Source of the DNA: Anaerolineales bacterium
GTDB lineage: Bacteria > Chloroflexota > Anaerolineae > Anaerolineales > JABWBV01
Assembly (NCBI GenBank): GCA_020634875.1
Contig: JACKAX010000007.1
Span: forward strand, 62,001-126,000
Direction: 5' to 3'
Length of the DNA stretch: 64,000 bases
Both the position numbers and the translations under genes were made by a program. Of this stretch, positions 7,993 to 16,043 are shown piece by piece (positions within the stretch are counted from its first letter, which is position 1; each line of letters begins with the position of its first letter). The notes below the pieces were generated by a model. That model searched no databases, was not told the DNA's origin, and saw nothing but the letters and a program-made list of their open reading frames with translations.

Positions 7993-9308
7993 TTAGGAAA
8001 CATTTGCGGGAAAATCTTCGGGGCATACCGGGCCACCATTTCCGAAGAGAGCGAGTTGGTTTTGCAAATCTCCGCGTAGAAATCCGCACTGGGGCGTTTG
8101 CGGCGGGCTTGGGTTTCTACGTCGAGTTCCCACAGGCCGTACCGTTGCGTCCAGCCCCGATCCCACTCAAAATTATCCACCAACGACCAGTAATAATAAC
8201 CCTTGATCGGCCAGTTGAAATTGACGGCGCGCCACATCTGGTGAATGTGTTGGGCCAGGTAACGCGGACGCATGTGGTCATCCGCGTCCTCCACGCCATT
8301 TTCGGTCACGATGATCGGGAGACGAAAACCGTTCGCCCACTTCAACGCGTCGTAAAAGCCTTGCGGCTCGTTGGCAATGAACCCGGTATCGCTCAGTTCG
8401 GCCTCCGGGTCAAAAAAGCGTTTTCCCAACAAGGAAAGGGGGTGAAATTTCACATATTCGCGGGTGTAATAATTGACCCCGAAAAAATCCTGCGTGCCCT
8501 TCGCATGGTGAATTTTGTACCGCCAACCCGGAAATTTTAACACCCCAGTCGAGGCAGCGCGGGGGAAAAAATCATTGAACAACCCTGATAATAAACCTGC
8601 CAACCCAACATCCAACGGCAACCACTTCCGGGCGGGGAGGATGCCCCGGTACTGGTGCGCCATCCCGACCTGGGCATTTTGCTGAATCCGGTGAAGGGTA
8701 TGGTACGCGGCCGCGTGCCCGCGCACGAGATTGGTCATCACTTTGAAAGAGTTGAGCAGTTCGTTTTTGCGTCCAGGTGGGAATTCGCCCAGCATATACC
8801 CCTGCGCGGCGTACACGTTCGGCTCGTTGATTGTCACCCATTGGGTCACGTACTCTTTGAGCGCACCGACAACCTTCTCGGTAAACGCGGCAAATTGATC
8901 GGATATATCATTCAGCCAGCCCCCCCGCTCATAAACCCACAGCGGATCGGTAAAGTGATGGAGTGTGACCATTGGCATCATGCCCCGCTCACGCAGGCCG
9001 CGGACCATTTCGCGATAATGATCGAGTGCGTCTTCGTCCCAGCGGTCGGGAGTCGGCTGGATGCGGCTCCACTCGACGGACAGGCGGTGAGCCTTTTGCC
9101 CGGCCTCCGCGGCGCGGTCGAAATCCTCACGCCAGCGTCCTCCCCACCAATCGGCAGCAAGCCCGGATTTGTGTCCGTGAATGATGTTGCCTTCCGTTTG
9201 TTCGTAGGCGTACCAGTTGTTGTTTGTGTTGTTGCCTTCGTTCTGATGTGCGGCACTCGCCGTGCCCCAGACGAAGTTGCGAGGAAAGTTGAAGGTTGCT
9301 TCGGCCAT
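7986..9308 (-). CDS. glycoside hydrolase family 1 beta-glycosidase
   Basis: Retaining beta-glucosidase/galactosidase of about 440 residues, a normal GH1 length. TINEPN carries the acid/base Glu (about residue 162) and VTENG carries the nucleophile Glu (about 336). The N-terminal NFVWGTASAAHQNEG binds the glycone. No signal peptide, so it acts on imported oligosaccharides. I chose ATG 9308 over the in-frame GTG at 9329 because a -10-like TGGTAAAAT spans the GTG. It is divergent from the thiolase, with only 40 bp between them. Confidence 0.93.
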   Translation of the reverse strand: MAEATFNFPRNFVWGTASAAHQNEGNNTNNNWYAYEQTEGNIIHGHKSGLAADWWGGRWREDFDRAAEAGQKAHRLSVEWSRIQPTPDRWDEDALDHYREMVRGLRERGMMPMVTLHHFTDPLWVYERGGWLNDISDQFAAFTEKVVGALKEYVTQWVTINEPNVYAAQGYMLGEFPPGRKNELLNSFKVMTNLVRGHAAAYHTLHRIQQNAQVGMAHQYRGILPARKWLPLDVGLAGLLSGLFNDFFPRAASTGVLKFPGWRYKIHHAKGTQDFFGVNYYTREYVKFHPLSLLGKRFFDPEAELSDTGFIANEPQGFYDALKWANGFRLPIIVTENGVEDADDHMRPRYLAQHIHQMWRAVNFNWPIKGYYYWSLVDNFEWDRGWTQRYGLWELDVETQARRKRPSADFYAEICKTNSLSSEMVARYAPKIFPQMFPNE

Positions 9309-9348
9309 ATTAGCGTCCGATTTTACCACCTTGTGATATGCTTAAATC
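9309..9348. promoter_or_regulatory. compact divergent promoter region (GH1 / thiolase)
   Basis: On the plus strand TGATATGCT (extended -10, hexamer 9337-9342) ends 6 nt before the thiolase ATG at 9349. On the minus strand TGGTAAAAT ends 11 nt before the GH1 ATG. The two -10 elements face away from each other within 40 bp, so both messages would be leaderless or nearly so. Confidence 0.45.
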
Positions 9349-10506
9349 ATGCAAGATGTATTCATTATTTCCGCTGTTCGTAGTCCCATCGGGCGCGGAT
9401 ATCCTAACGGAGCACTCGCCCATCTCACGCCCGTCAACCTGTCTGCGATGATATTGCAAGCCGCGGTGACCCGCGCAGGTGTCGATCCCGCTCTGGTGGA
9501 GGACGCCATTTGGGGCTGTGTCACGCCCATCGGCGATCAGGGCGCAAACCTGGCGCGGCTCGCCGTGTTAAAGGCAGGATTCCCCGTACGGGTTCCCGCG
9601 GTCACGCTCAACCGGATGTGCGGATCGGGTCAGCAAGCCGTGCATTTTGCCGCGCAAGCCATCCTCGCGGGGGACACGGACATCCTGATCGCAGGGGGCA
9701 CTGAAATGCTCTCCCACCAACCCCTCGGCTCGGACTGGCCCCCACAATGGCCCGCCGATTTTCCTTACGAACTCGTCCACCAGGGCGTCAGTGCCGAGAT
9801 GATGGCGGAAAAATGGGGACTGACCCGCGACGAACTGGATGACTTCGCCTACCAAAGCCACGTCCGTGCGGGGAACGCGATCCGCGCGGGCACGTTTACC
9901 CCCCAAATTTTGGAACTCCCCGCCGCAGATGGGCCTGTCCTGAGCGACGTCGAAGGAGGACGCATCACGACCGACGAAGGCGTGCGGCTCAACCCCGACC
10001 GGGCGAAGATGTCCACGCTCAAACCGGTGTTCAAACCCGAGGGCGTGGTCACTGCGGCGAACAGCAGTCAAATCAGCGATGGTTCCGCGGCGCTGGTACT
10101 GGCCTCAGAAAAGGCAGTACGCGAACATCACCTGACCCCACTCGCGCGGCTTGTCTCCCGCGTGGTGGTCGGCTCCGACCCCGTGCTGATGCTCGACGGA
10201 CCGATTCCTGCCACACAAATGGCCCTCGCCCGCGCGGGGTTAACGCTGGCAGACATGGATTTGATCGAGATCAATGAAGCGTTCGCGTCCGTTGTCCTCG
10301 CCTGGGCAAAGGCACTCGGCGCGGATTTGAGCCGCGTCAACGTCAACGGCGGCGCGATTGCCCACGGACATCCGCTCGGCGCAACAGGTGCGGTTCTGAT
10401 GACCAAACTCGTCCACGAACTTCACCGTACCGGAGGCCGCTACGCCCTGCAAACGATGTGCATCGGGCATGGTATGGCAACGGCGACGGTGATTGAGAAA
10501 GTATGA
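9349..10506 (+). CDS. thiolase (acetyl-CoA acyltransferase)
   Basis: 385-residue thiolase that condenses or cleaves acyl-CoA (beta-oxidation or acetoacetyl-CoA formation). The acyl-enzyme Cys91 lies in NRMCGSGQQA. The second active-site box GGAIAHGHPLGATG and the C-terminal MCIGHGMA are present. The last box normally reads CIGGGQG, so this is a slight variant. No other beta-oxidation genes are nearby. The C-terminus overlaps the folK start by 4 bp (ATGA), so the two are co-translated. Confidence 0.92.
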   Translation: MQDVFIISAVRSPIGRGYPNGALAHLTPVNLSAMILQAAVTRAGVDPALVEDAIWGCVTPIGDQGANLARLAVLKAGFPVRVPAVTLNRMCGSGQQAVHFAAQAILAGDTDILIAGGTEMLSHQPLGSDWPPQWPADFPYELVHQGVSAEMMAEKWGLTRDELDDFAYQSHVRAGNAIRAGTFTPQILELPAADGPVLSDVEGGRITTDEGVRLNPDRAKMSTLKPVFKPEGVVTAANSSQISDGSAALVLASEKAVREHHLTPLARLVSRVVVGSDPVLMLDGPIPATQMALARAGLTLADMDLIEINEAFASVVLAWAKALGADLSRVNVNGGAIAHGHPLGATGAVLMTKLVHELHRTGGRYALQTMCIGHGMATATVIEKV

Positions 10507-11030
10507 TCTTCCTCTCCCTCGGCACCAACCTCGGCGACCGCGAAGCGAATTTGCGGAGTGCCATTGCCGCGCTTGCCCCTGCTGTGCGAGTGACGCGGGC
10601 ATCGTCCGTGTACGAAACCGCACCGTGGGGGTTTACCGATCAGCCCAGTTTTCTCAACATGGTGGTGGCAGGCGAGACAGATTTGCCGCCACTGGAATTG
10701 CTCACATTTCTCAAAACCCTCGAAACCAAATTGGGCCGTACGCCGACATTTCGCTATGGCCCGCGGTTGATTGATGTGGACATTTTGTTTTACGACGATC
10801 TGACCCTGCAAACGCCTGAATTGGTGATCCCCCACCCCAAACTCCACGAGCGCGCGTTTGTGCTGGTTCCGCTGGCGGATGTCGCGGCGGAATGGGTGCA
10901 TCCGGTTTTGGGTCAGACGGTTTCTGCGCTTTTGGTAGATACGGATACGGCGGGTGTTTTTGCTTTCGAACATAACGAATCGCCCCCGCATCCTTCGACT
11001 GCGCTGGATAAAAGTAACTCTAAGTTTTGA
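10503..11030 (+). CDS. folK: 6-hydroxymethyl-7,8-dihydropterin pyrophosphokinase
   Basis: Transfers pyrophosphate from ATP to 6-hydroxymethyl-dihydropterin in folate synthesis; its product is the substrate of FolP, encoded 3 kb downstream. 175 residues. The signatures are the SLGTNLGDRE opening, YGPRLIDVDILFYDD and the IPHPKLHERAFVLVPLADV box. Its ATG overlaps the thiolase stop (ATGA), an odd partner. Downstream comes a heptamer repeat and then the aldo/keto reductase. Confidence 0.93.
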   Translation: MIFLSLGTNLGDREANLRSAIAALAPAVRVTRASSVYETAPWGFTDQPSFLNMVVAGETDLPPLELLTFLKTLETKLGRTPTFRYGPRLIDVDILFYDDLTLQTPELVIPHPKLHERAFVLVPLADVAAEWVHPVLGQTVSALLVDTDTAGVFAFEHNESPPHPSTALDKSNSKF

Positions 11031-11059
11031 GTATGTTGCCGCTCCACTCAGGATGCTGC

Positions 11060-11105
11060 ACTCATTACTCATTACTCGTCACTTATCACTTCATCACTTC
11101 CCCCA
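11060..11105. repeat. heptamer tandem array (ACTCATT/ACTTATC)
   Basis: Consecutive 7-bp units ACTCATT, ACTCATT, ACTCGTC, ACTTATC and degenerate continuations. Read on the other strand they are GTGATAA/GTAATGA, the same family as at 7932-7992. The array fills the gap between folK and the aldo/keto reductase. Confidence 0.65.
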
Positions 11106-11149
11106 TCTTCGCACCCTTCGCGAACTTGGCGGTAAAAAAGGAGTCCCCC

Positions 11150-12004
11150 ATGCAAACCCGCCGTTTTGGCCGCACCGGCCACCTCAGCACCGTTGCCATT
11201 TTTGGCGCGGCGGCTTTTTGGAACATCACTCAGGAAGACGCGGACCGTGTCATCGAACAGGTTATCGCCGCCGGGGTGAATCACATTGACGTTGCCCCGT
11301 CCTACGGCATGGCAGAAGAACGCATCGGCCCGTGGATGCCGCAAATCCGCGAGCAGTTTTTCCTCGGCTGCAAAACGATGGAGCGCACGAAGGAAGGCGC
11401 GTGGCGCGAGATGCACGAATCGCTCGCACGCCTGCAGGTTTCATCTTTTGACCTGTATCAGATGCACGCCGTTACCAGTTTTGAAGAGTTGGACAAAGCC
11501 ATGGCCCCCGGCGGCGCGATTGAGGCGATGATCCAGGCCCGCGACCAGGGGCTGACGAAATACATTGGCATCACCGGGCATGGGATCGATTCCCCCGCCG
11601 TGTTCCGCGAAGCCCTGCGCCGGTTCGACTTTGACTCGGTGCTGTTCCCGATCAACTTTGTGCAGTACGGCATCCCCTACTTCCGCGAAAACGCCGAAGC
11701 GTTGGTCGCCGAGTGCCGCCAGAAAGATGTCGGCACAATGATCATCAAATCCATCACCAAAGGTCCGTGGAATGATCGCCCACACACGCACACGACCTGG
11801 TACGAACCCTTCTCTCGTGAGCAAGAAATCCAGACCGCCCTCAATTTCGCCCTCTCTCAGGATGTGACGGGTATCTGTACCTCAGGTGATACCACGGTTC
11901 TGCCGCTACTCCTGCAAGCCTGTGAAAACTTCACGCCGATGACACAAGCCGAGCAAGAAGCGTTAATCGCCCGCGCGAGTGAATTCGAGCCACTCTTCGC
12001 CTGA
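11150..12004 (+). CDS. aldo/keto reductase
   Basis: NAD(P)H-dependent oxidoreductase of the AKR superfamily, about 284 residues. The tetrad is visible from this start: Asp47, Tyr52, Lys75 and His106 (HIDVAPSYG, GCKTM, YQMHAV). I chose ATG 11150 because AAAAAAGGAG lies just upstream and the domain begins MQTRRFGRTG. Earlier in-frame starts run through the heptamer repeat. Physiological substrate is unknown. A palindrome follows the stop. Confidence 0.9.
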   Translation: MQTRRFGRTGHLSTVAIFGAAAFWNITQEDADRVIEQVIAAGVNHIDVAPSYGMAEERIGPWMPQIREQFFLGCKTMERTKEGAWREMHESLARLQVSSFDLYQMHAVTSFEELDKAMAPGGAIEAMIQARDQGLTKYIGITGHGIDSPAVFREALRRFDFDSVLFPINFVQYGIPYFRENAEALVAECRQKDVGTMIIKSITKGPWNDRPHTHTTWYEPFSREQEIQTALNFALSQDVTGICTSGDTTVLPLLLQACENFTPMTQAEQEALIARASEFEPLFA

Positions 12005-12019
12005 TTTTCCCGTTTGTAG

Positions 12020-12053
12020 GCACGCCAGTGCCGTTAATTTCGCACTGGCGTGC
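12020..12053. repeat. palindromic intergenic element (GTAG...type)
   Basis: Arms GCACGCCAGTGC (12020-12031) and GCACTGGCGTGC (12042-12053) are perfectly complementary around a 10-nt loop. The element begins with GTAG like others in this window (49116-49160, 49214-49242). It has no T tract, so it is more likely a REP-like element than a classical terminator. Confidence 0.55.
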
Positions 12054-12088
12054 GCGACAACAAACCTTTGCTTCTCCCGGTAAAAGCT

Positions 12089-13225
12089 ATGGAAATCACC
12101 CCTCTCACCTGCCCTAACTGCGGTGCCCAACTCACCGTTAACCCTGGCGAAAAAGCCGTTAAATGCGCGTACTGTGACACCGATCTTCGCATTACTTCCG
12201 CGGGGGAAGCGGTGCTTTTCTATGGACACCAACCCGAGCAGAGTTCATCCCTGCTGGGATTGGATGTGGCTGAACTTCAGCGGCTCGCCCGCGTGGGCCA
12301 GAAAATCAACGCCATTAAGCTCGTCCGCGAGAAAACGGGCTGGGGTCTCAAAGAGGCAAAAGATTATGTGGATGCTTTGGAAGCAGGAAATCCCACCCCG
12401 CCCATCCCTGCCCGAACTTCCAGCCCCATCTTCTCCGATCCGGTTGGGGGCGGCATTGACTGGGAACGTATCCGCCAGGAACTCGCACACGGGCGCAAAA
12501 TTGAGGCGATCAAGCTCTACCGGGCACGGACAAATGTTGGGCTTAAGGAAGCGAAAGACGCGGTTGAAATGTTTGAGCGCGGACAGATGCCTCCGCCACC
12601 CTCCACGCCGCCTTCATCCTCCTCCATTCCTGGCAATGTGGATATCGCCCAAATTCGGCGGCTACTCGCGCAAGGGAAGAAGTTGGAAGCGGTCAAACTT
12701 TTCCGGGCACAAACCGGGTTGGGGTTGCAAGAATCGCTTGTGGTGATTGAGGCCCTGCCCGAGAACACGACCGGAGGGGATGATGCCCCTGAGATACGGA
12801 CTCCGACAGGCAACGCGACTGGTGGGAGTGCGGGGTATGGTTGTGCCAGGATTATTCTGAGTATTATTTTTTTTATGCTACTGTTATTCGGCGGGTGCGG
12901 CATGTACGTGCAAACAACCGACGAATATGCCTGTGGGATGGACGCATTCATCCACAATAAAGATGTTCTTCAACGCCTGGGCGAACCGGTCAAGACCACG
13001 CCGTTTGCGTTCATCCTGGGCTATTCGTCCTCATCCGATTGGGGCGGCGACACCTCCATCGGGTTCGGCATGTATACGCTCGTTTCCGGGGCAAAAGGCA
13101 ACCGCTGGGCCTACGTGGAAATCAACCACAACGACGGCTTCCCCTACTACATGAACGCCAAACTGTTCGACGGCGATAAACTCCGCGTCAATGCCTCCAT
13201 TCCCGAAAACGAATGCCGGCCGTGA
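12089..13225 (+). CDS. zinc-ribbon membrane protein with three L7/L12 C-terminal-like repeats
   Basis: 378 residues from ATG 12089; an upstream in-frame GTG at 12050 lies in the palindrome and was rejected. Cys8, Cys11, Cys26 and Cys29 form a CPNC...CAYC zinc ribbon. Three repeats follow at about 60-97, 125-163 and 185-222. Each reads like the ribosomal L7/L12 C-terminal motif (IKLVREKTGWGLKEAKD, IKLYRARTNVGLKEAKD, VKLFRAQTGLGLQES), joined by Pro/Ser linkers. A transmembrane helix near residue 260 precedes a C-terminal domain with two Cys, probably outside the cell. The L7/L12 motif binds translation GTPases in ribosomes; here it may be an adaptor. Function is unknown. Confidence 0.8.
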   Translation: MEITPLTCPNCGAQLTVNPGEKAVKCAYCDTDLRITSAGEAVLFYGHQPEQSSSLLGLDVAELQRLARVGQKINAIKLVREKTGWGLKEAKDYVDALEAGNPTPPIPARTSSPIFSDPVGGGIDWERIRQELAHGRKIEAIKLYRARTNVGLKEAKDAVEMFERGQMPPPPSTPPSSSSIPGNVDIAQIRRLLAQGKKLEAVKLFRAQTGLGLQESLVVIEALPENTTGGDDAPEIRTPTGNATGGSAGYGCARIILSIIFFMLLLFGGCGMYVQTTDEYACGMDAFIHNKDVLQRLGEPVKTTPFAFILGYSSSSDWGGDTSIGFGMYTLVSGAKGNRWAYVEINHNDGFPYYMNAKLFDGDKLRVNASIPENECRP

Positions 13226-13367
13226 GCGTCCACGAACGGCGTTCCTCAACGGATATCCTTTGGGTTCAATGAAATCATTTGAAGGAATGCAGTTCGTCGG
13301 TTTGAGGTTATCTCAAGAATTGCCGATTTTCACAACTCAAGCGGGTGGATGAAGATGAAAGTTTCGG

Positions 13368-13373
13368 TATAAT
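13368..13373 (+). promoter_or_regulatory. -10 element (TATAAT) for the 13417 gene
   Basis: A perfect TATAAT lies about 44 bp before the ATG, and AACAGGAG serves as ribosome site. No convincing -35 is seen. The ~190 bp before the gene hold nothing else recognisable. Confidence 0.4.
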
Positions 13374-13416
13374 CAAAAGAACCCAATAACTTTTTTCAGC
13401 AACAGGAGTCTCAACC

Positions 13417-13848
13417 ATGACGCCCTCTCAAACCAAACCCCTCAATTGGACCCCCACCCCCGGCATTGGCTACACAGCTACCCGCCGCGCCGACGGGGGG
13501 ATGCAACTGACATTCACGGATGTTTCGCACGCAACACTGATGCACTGGCGTGAATTTGCGCTCGAACATCTGGAAGGTTCCGATCATCTGACACGCAATC
13601 TGTACGATTTGCGCCAGGTCAAAGAAATCACAAAAGAAGCGGTCATGTTTGCTGTGGAAGCGAACAGCGATCCGTCCACGCGCAACATCCGGCTCGCGGT
13701 TGTCGTTGCCGATGAAAACGTGCGCCAGGCTGTACTCGAAATTGCTGCGCTATCCACTTCGCCTGGTGGGGGGACGAACCTGAAATTGTTCGCCGATATG
13801 GACGAGGCAGAAGCGTGGTTAAGCCGCCCGCTGGACACGATGGTTTAA
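13417..13848 (+). CDS. small hypothetical protein, possibly STAS/SpoIIAA-like
   Basis: 143 residues, soluble, no motifs of an enzyme. The alternating strand-helix pattern resembles STAS-like proteins such as SpoIIAA-like or SEC14-type domains (LYDLRQVKEITKEAVMF, IRLAVVVADENVRQAVLEI, NLKLFADMDEAEAWL). This is a weak assignment from pattern only. It has an AGGAG ribosome site and its own -10. It ends 19 bp before a possible small ORF leading into folP. Confidence 0.7.
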   Translation: MTPSQTKPLNWTPTPGIGYTATRRADGGMQLTFTDVSHATLMHWREFALEHLEGSDHLTRNLYDLRQVKEITKEAVMFAVEANSDPSTRNIRLAVVVADENVRQAVLEIAALSTSPGGGTNLKLFADMDEAEAWLSRPLDTMV

Positions 13849-13867
13849 TAATGTTACAGGGAAAAGG

Positions 13868-13972
13868 ATGGACAACCTTCCGTCGGACGATGTTCCAGCG
13901 GAGGAAGTTCTAGCGGGTGATGTTCCACCCCTTTTTTCGCACAATTTTCTACGATGGCTTCCGGTAGAATGA
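13868..13972 (+). CDS. possible 34-residue leader ORF upstream of folP
   Basis: ATG 13868 is preceded by GGGAAAAGG. It opens a 34-residue acidic peptide with an internal repetition (DDVPAEEV, AGDVPP). Its TGA (13970-13972) overlaps an in-frame folP ATG at 13969 as ATGA. The arrangement would allow translational coupling. The repetitive DNA (GATGTTCCAGCGG-like units) could also be just a degenerate repeat. Confidence 0.25.
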   Translation: MDNLPSDDVPAEEVLAGDVPPLFSHNFLRWLPVE

Positions 13973-14844
13973 ATCTCCCCAACTTTACCTGGGGTACGCG
14001 CACCTATGTCATGGGGATTTTAAACTTGACGCCTGATAGTTTTTCGGGGGATGGGCTGATGCAGGCGAAGAAACCCATGCCGGATTTAACCGGGTTGTTG
14101 GCGATGGAGCAGGCCCGGCGTTTTGTGAATGCAGGGGTCAGTATATTGGATGTGGGGGGCGAATCCACCCGTCCGGGGTCGGAGCCTGTGAATGTCGAGG
14201 ATGAGGTGGCGCGCGTGTTGCCCGTCATTCGCCTGGTGGCTGAGGCGTTCCCGGAAATGCCGATTTCTGTGGATACGTATAAAGCCTCGGTAGCAGAAGC
14301 GGCGCTTCAGGCGGGGGCAATGATGGTAAACGATGTATGGGGGCTGCGTGCCGACCCGGAGATGGGGGCAGTGGTGGCACGGTATGGGGTTCCCGTGGTG
14401 TTGATGCACAATCGCAGTAAGCCCGCCAATGCGGAAGTTGAAGCACGGTTGGGCGGGCGGTATGTGGGGGTGCATTATGACGATTTATTGGAAGATGTCA
14501 AACGAGAGTTGCTGGAGAGTGTGGCTCTGGCTCATGCGGCGGGGGTTGCCGATGAGCAGATCATTCTCGACCCTGGTATTGGGTTTGGGAAGACGGTAGC
14601 ACAAAATTTGGAACTGCTCAACCGGCTGGATGAAATTAAGGCGATAGGCTACCCGGTGCTGTTGGGGCCGTCGCGGAAGTCGTTTATCGGATATACGCTC
14701 GACCTCCCACCGGAACAACGCGTGGAGGGAACCGCGGCCACGATTGCAATTGGGATCGCACGCGGGGCGGATATTGTGCGTGTGCATGATGTGGTGGCGA
14801 TGGTCAGGGTGGCAAAAATGACGGATGCGATTGTGCGGCGATAA
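13954..14844 (+). CDS. folP: dihydropteroate synthase
   Basis: Condenses p-aminobenzoate with dihydropterin pyrophosphate, the step after FolK. 296 residues from ATG 13954. The first signature VMGILNLTPDSFSGDG is near the N-terminus, followed by SILDVGGESTRPGS, the pterin-binding DPGIGFGK and the C-terminal VRVHDV. ATG 13969 (MNLPNFTWG) is an equally good start and would couple to the possible leader ORF. Neither start has a strong ribosome site. The downstream gap carries the palindrome array. Confidence 0.93.
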   Translation: MASGRMNLPNFTWGTRTYVMGILNLTPDSFSGDGLMQAKKPMPDLTGLLAMEQARRFVNAGVSILDVGGESTRPGSEPVNVEDEVARVLPVIRLVAEAFPEMPISVDTYKASVAEAALQAGAMMVNDVWGLRADPEMGAVVARYGVPVVLMHNRSKPANAEVEARLGGRYVGVHYDDLLEDVKRELLESVALAHAAGVADEQIILDPGIGFGKTVAQNLELLNRLDEIKAIGYPVLLGPSRKSFIGYTLDLPPEQRVEGTAATIAIGIARGADIVRVHDVVAMVRVAKMTDAIVRR

Positions 14845-14874
14845 CATCGTTTCCAGCCTCGGCGTACCACGAAC

Positions 14875-14955
14875 TTTCTCGTCGAGAAATGATCAGTTTC
14901 TCGCTGAGAAAAGCGCGGTTTCTCGTCGAGAAATGCTTGAATTCTCATCGAGAAA
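14875..14955. promoter_or_regulatory. four 15-bp palindromes at exact 22-bp spacing (operator array)
   Basis: TTTCTCGTCGAGAAA or close variants start at 14875, 14897, 14919 and 14941. Copies 1 and 3 are identical. Copy 2 has CGCTG and copy 4 ATTCTCATCGAGAAA. The 7-bp spacers between copies are unrelated to each other, so the palindromes are conserved and the spacers are not. The last copy reaches the -35 area of the -10 at 14974. A regulator binding one face of the helix about every two turns is the natural reading. Confidence 0.7.
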
Positions 14956-14973
14956 CTGAGAGGGGACATGCGG

Positions 14974-14979
14974 TACAAT
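14974..14979 (+). promoter_or_regulatory. -10 element (TACAAT) giving a leaderless M23 peptidase message
   Basis: TACAAT ends 5 nt before the ATG at 14985. The expected -35 position (around 14951-14956) coincides with the fourth palindrome, so a bound protein should block or assist RNA polymerase. Confidence 0.45.
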
Positions 14980-14984
14980 CCTCG

Positions 14985-16043
14985 ATGATGAACAGGTTTT
15001 TTTCTTTTTTCTCCGTTTCCTCTTTTCTCCTTTTCTCCCTGCTGCTCCTTGCCTCCTGCACGCCTCAGCCAGCCCTCTCCTTGCCGAACTCCTCCCCCGC
15101 CCTCACCGCGACGCTGCTTTCCTCTCCATCCGCTACACCAACCATCGAACAAACCCTCACCCCAGAACCCACGCGGACACCGCCCCTCACCGCGACCGCT
15201 TCTCCAACACCCACTGCTCTTCCAACCGACACGCCCACCCTGACCCCCACGCCGCTCTCGCCCCTTTTCCTCGCCCCGCCCGTCAACTTTCCCCTGCCCA
15301 CCGACCCGCTGTACACGGTCATTGACCCGTCCTATCGCTTCTCCAGCACCCAGGCAGGCGCACCCCCCATCCACCACGGGATTGATCTGCTCGTGCCCTT
15401 TGGCAGTCCGGTTTTTGCCGCAGCAGATGGCGTTGTACTTTTTTCAGGGAATGACACCATTCGCGGCCCTTACGGCCCTCCGGGGCGGCACGATTATTTT
15501 GGTAATTTCATCGTGCTCGAACATCCCGCCAGCCTGCTCGCCGACCGGGGGCTGGGGGAAAACGTGTTTTACACGGTCTACGCGCACTTGTCCGAGTTGG
15601 ATGTCCAGACAGGGGATATCGTGCTCGCGGGGGATCAGATCGGGTTGGTGGGCTATTCAGGCGCGGCGCTCGGCCCGCATCTGCATTTTGAGGTCCGGCT
15701 GACGGGGTTCACCTACGCCGATACGTTTAACCCTGAAATGTTTCTCAACTTGCCCGGACAAGGTGTGCTGGCCGGACGTTTTCTCAGCGCCAAAAGCAAC
15801 CCCCTCCTCGCCGCCACCTTCAACCTCACCGCCCTCGACCTTGACCCGCCCAAAACCATTTACATCACCACCTACGAAGACGCCAAACTCACCGCCCGCC
15901 CGCCGTACAACGAAAACTTCGGCCTTTCCCTCCCGCCCGGCCACTACCAAATCAGCTACATTTCCGGCGGTGTGCAGACCCTCGAGGTTGAAATCCGGGA
16001 GGGTGAGATTACTTTTATAGAAATCAATCTTGGAAACGAATGA
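14985..16043 (+). CDS. M23 family metallopeptidase lipoprotein
   Basis: Zinc endopeptidase of the LytM/lysostaphin type that cuts peptidoglycan cross-links. About 352 residues from ATG 14985. A lipoprotein signal ends LLLLASC and a Thr/Pro-rich linker of about 70 residues follows. The M23 core has HHGIDLLVPFGSPV (His and Asp ligands) and GPHLHFEVR (HxH). The upstream in-frame ATG at 14889 was rejected because it lies in the palindrome array and would mask the signal peptide. The C-terminal ~100 residues form an extra beta-rich region. The stop overlaps the CapA gene start (ATGA), so the two form an operon. Confidence 0.88.
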   Translation: MMNRFFSFFSVSSFLLFSLLLLASCTPQPALSLPNSSPALTATLLSSPSATPTIEQTLTPEPTRTPPLTATASPTPTALPTDTPTLTPTPLSPLFLAPPVNFPLPTDPLYTVIDPSYRFSSTQAGAPPIHHGIDLLVPFGSPVFAAADGVVLFSGNDTIRGPYGPPGRHDYFGNFIVLEHPASLLADRGLGENVFYTVYAHLSELDVQTGDIVLAGDQIGLVGYSGAALGPHLHFEVRLTGFTYADTFNPEMFLNLPGQGVLAGRFLSAKSNPLLAATFNLTALDLDPPKTIYITTYEDAKLTARPPYNENFGLSLPPGHYQISYISGGVQTLEVEIREGEITFIEINLGNE

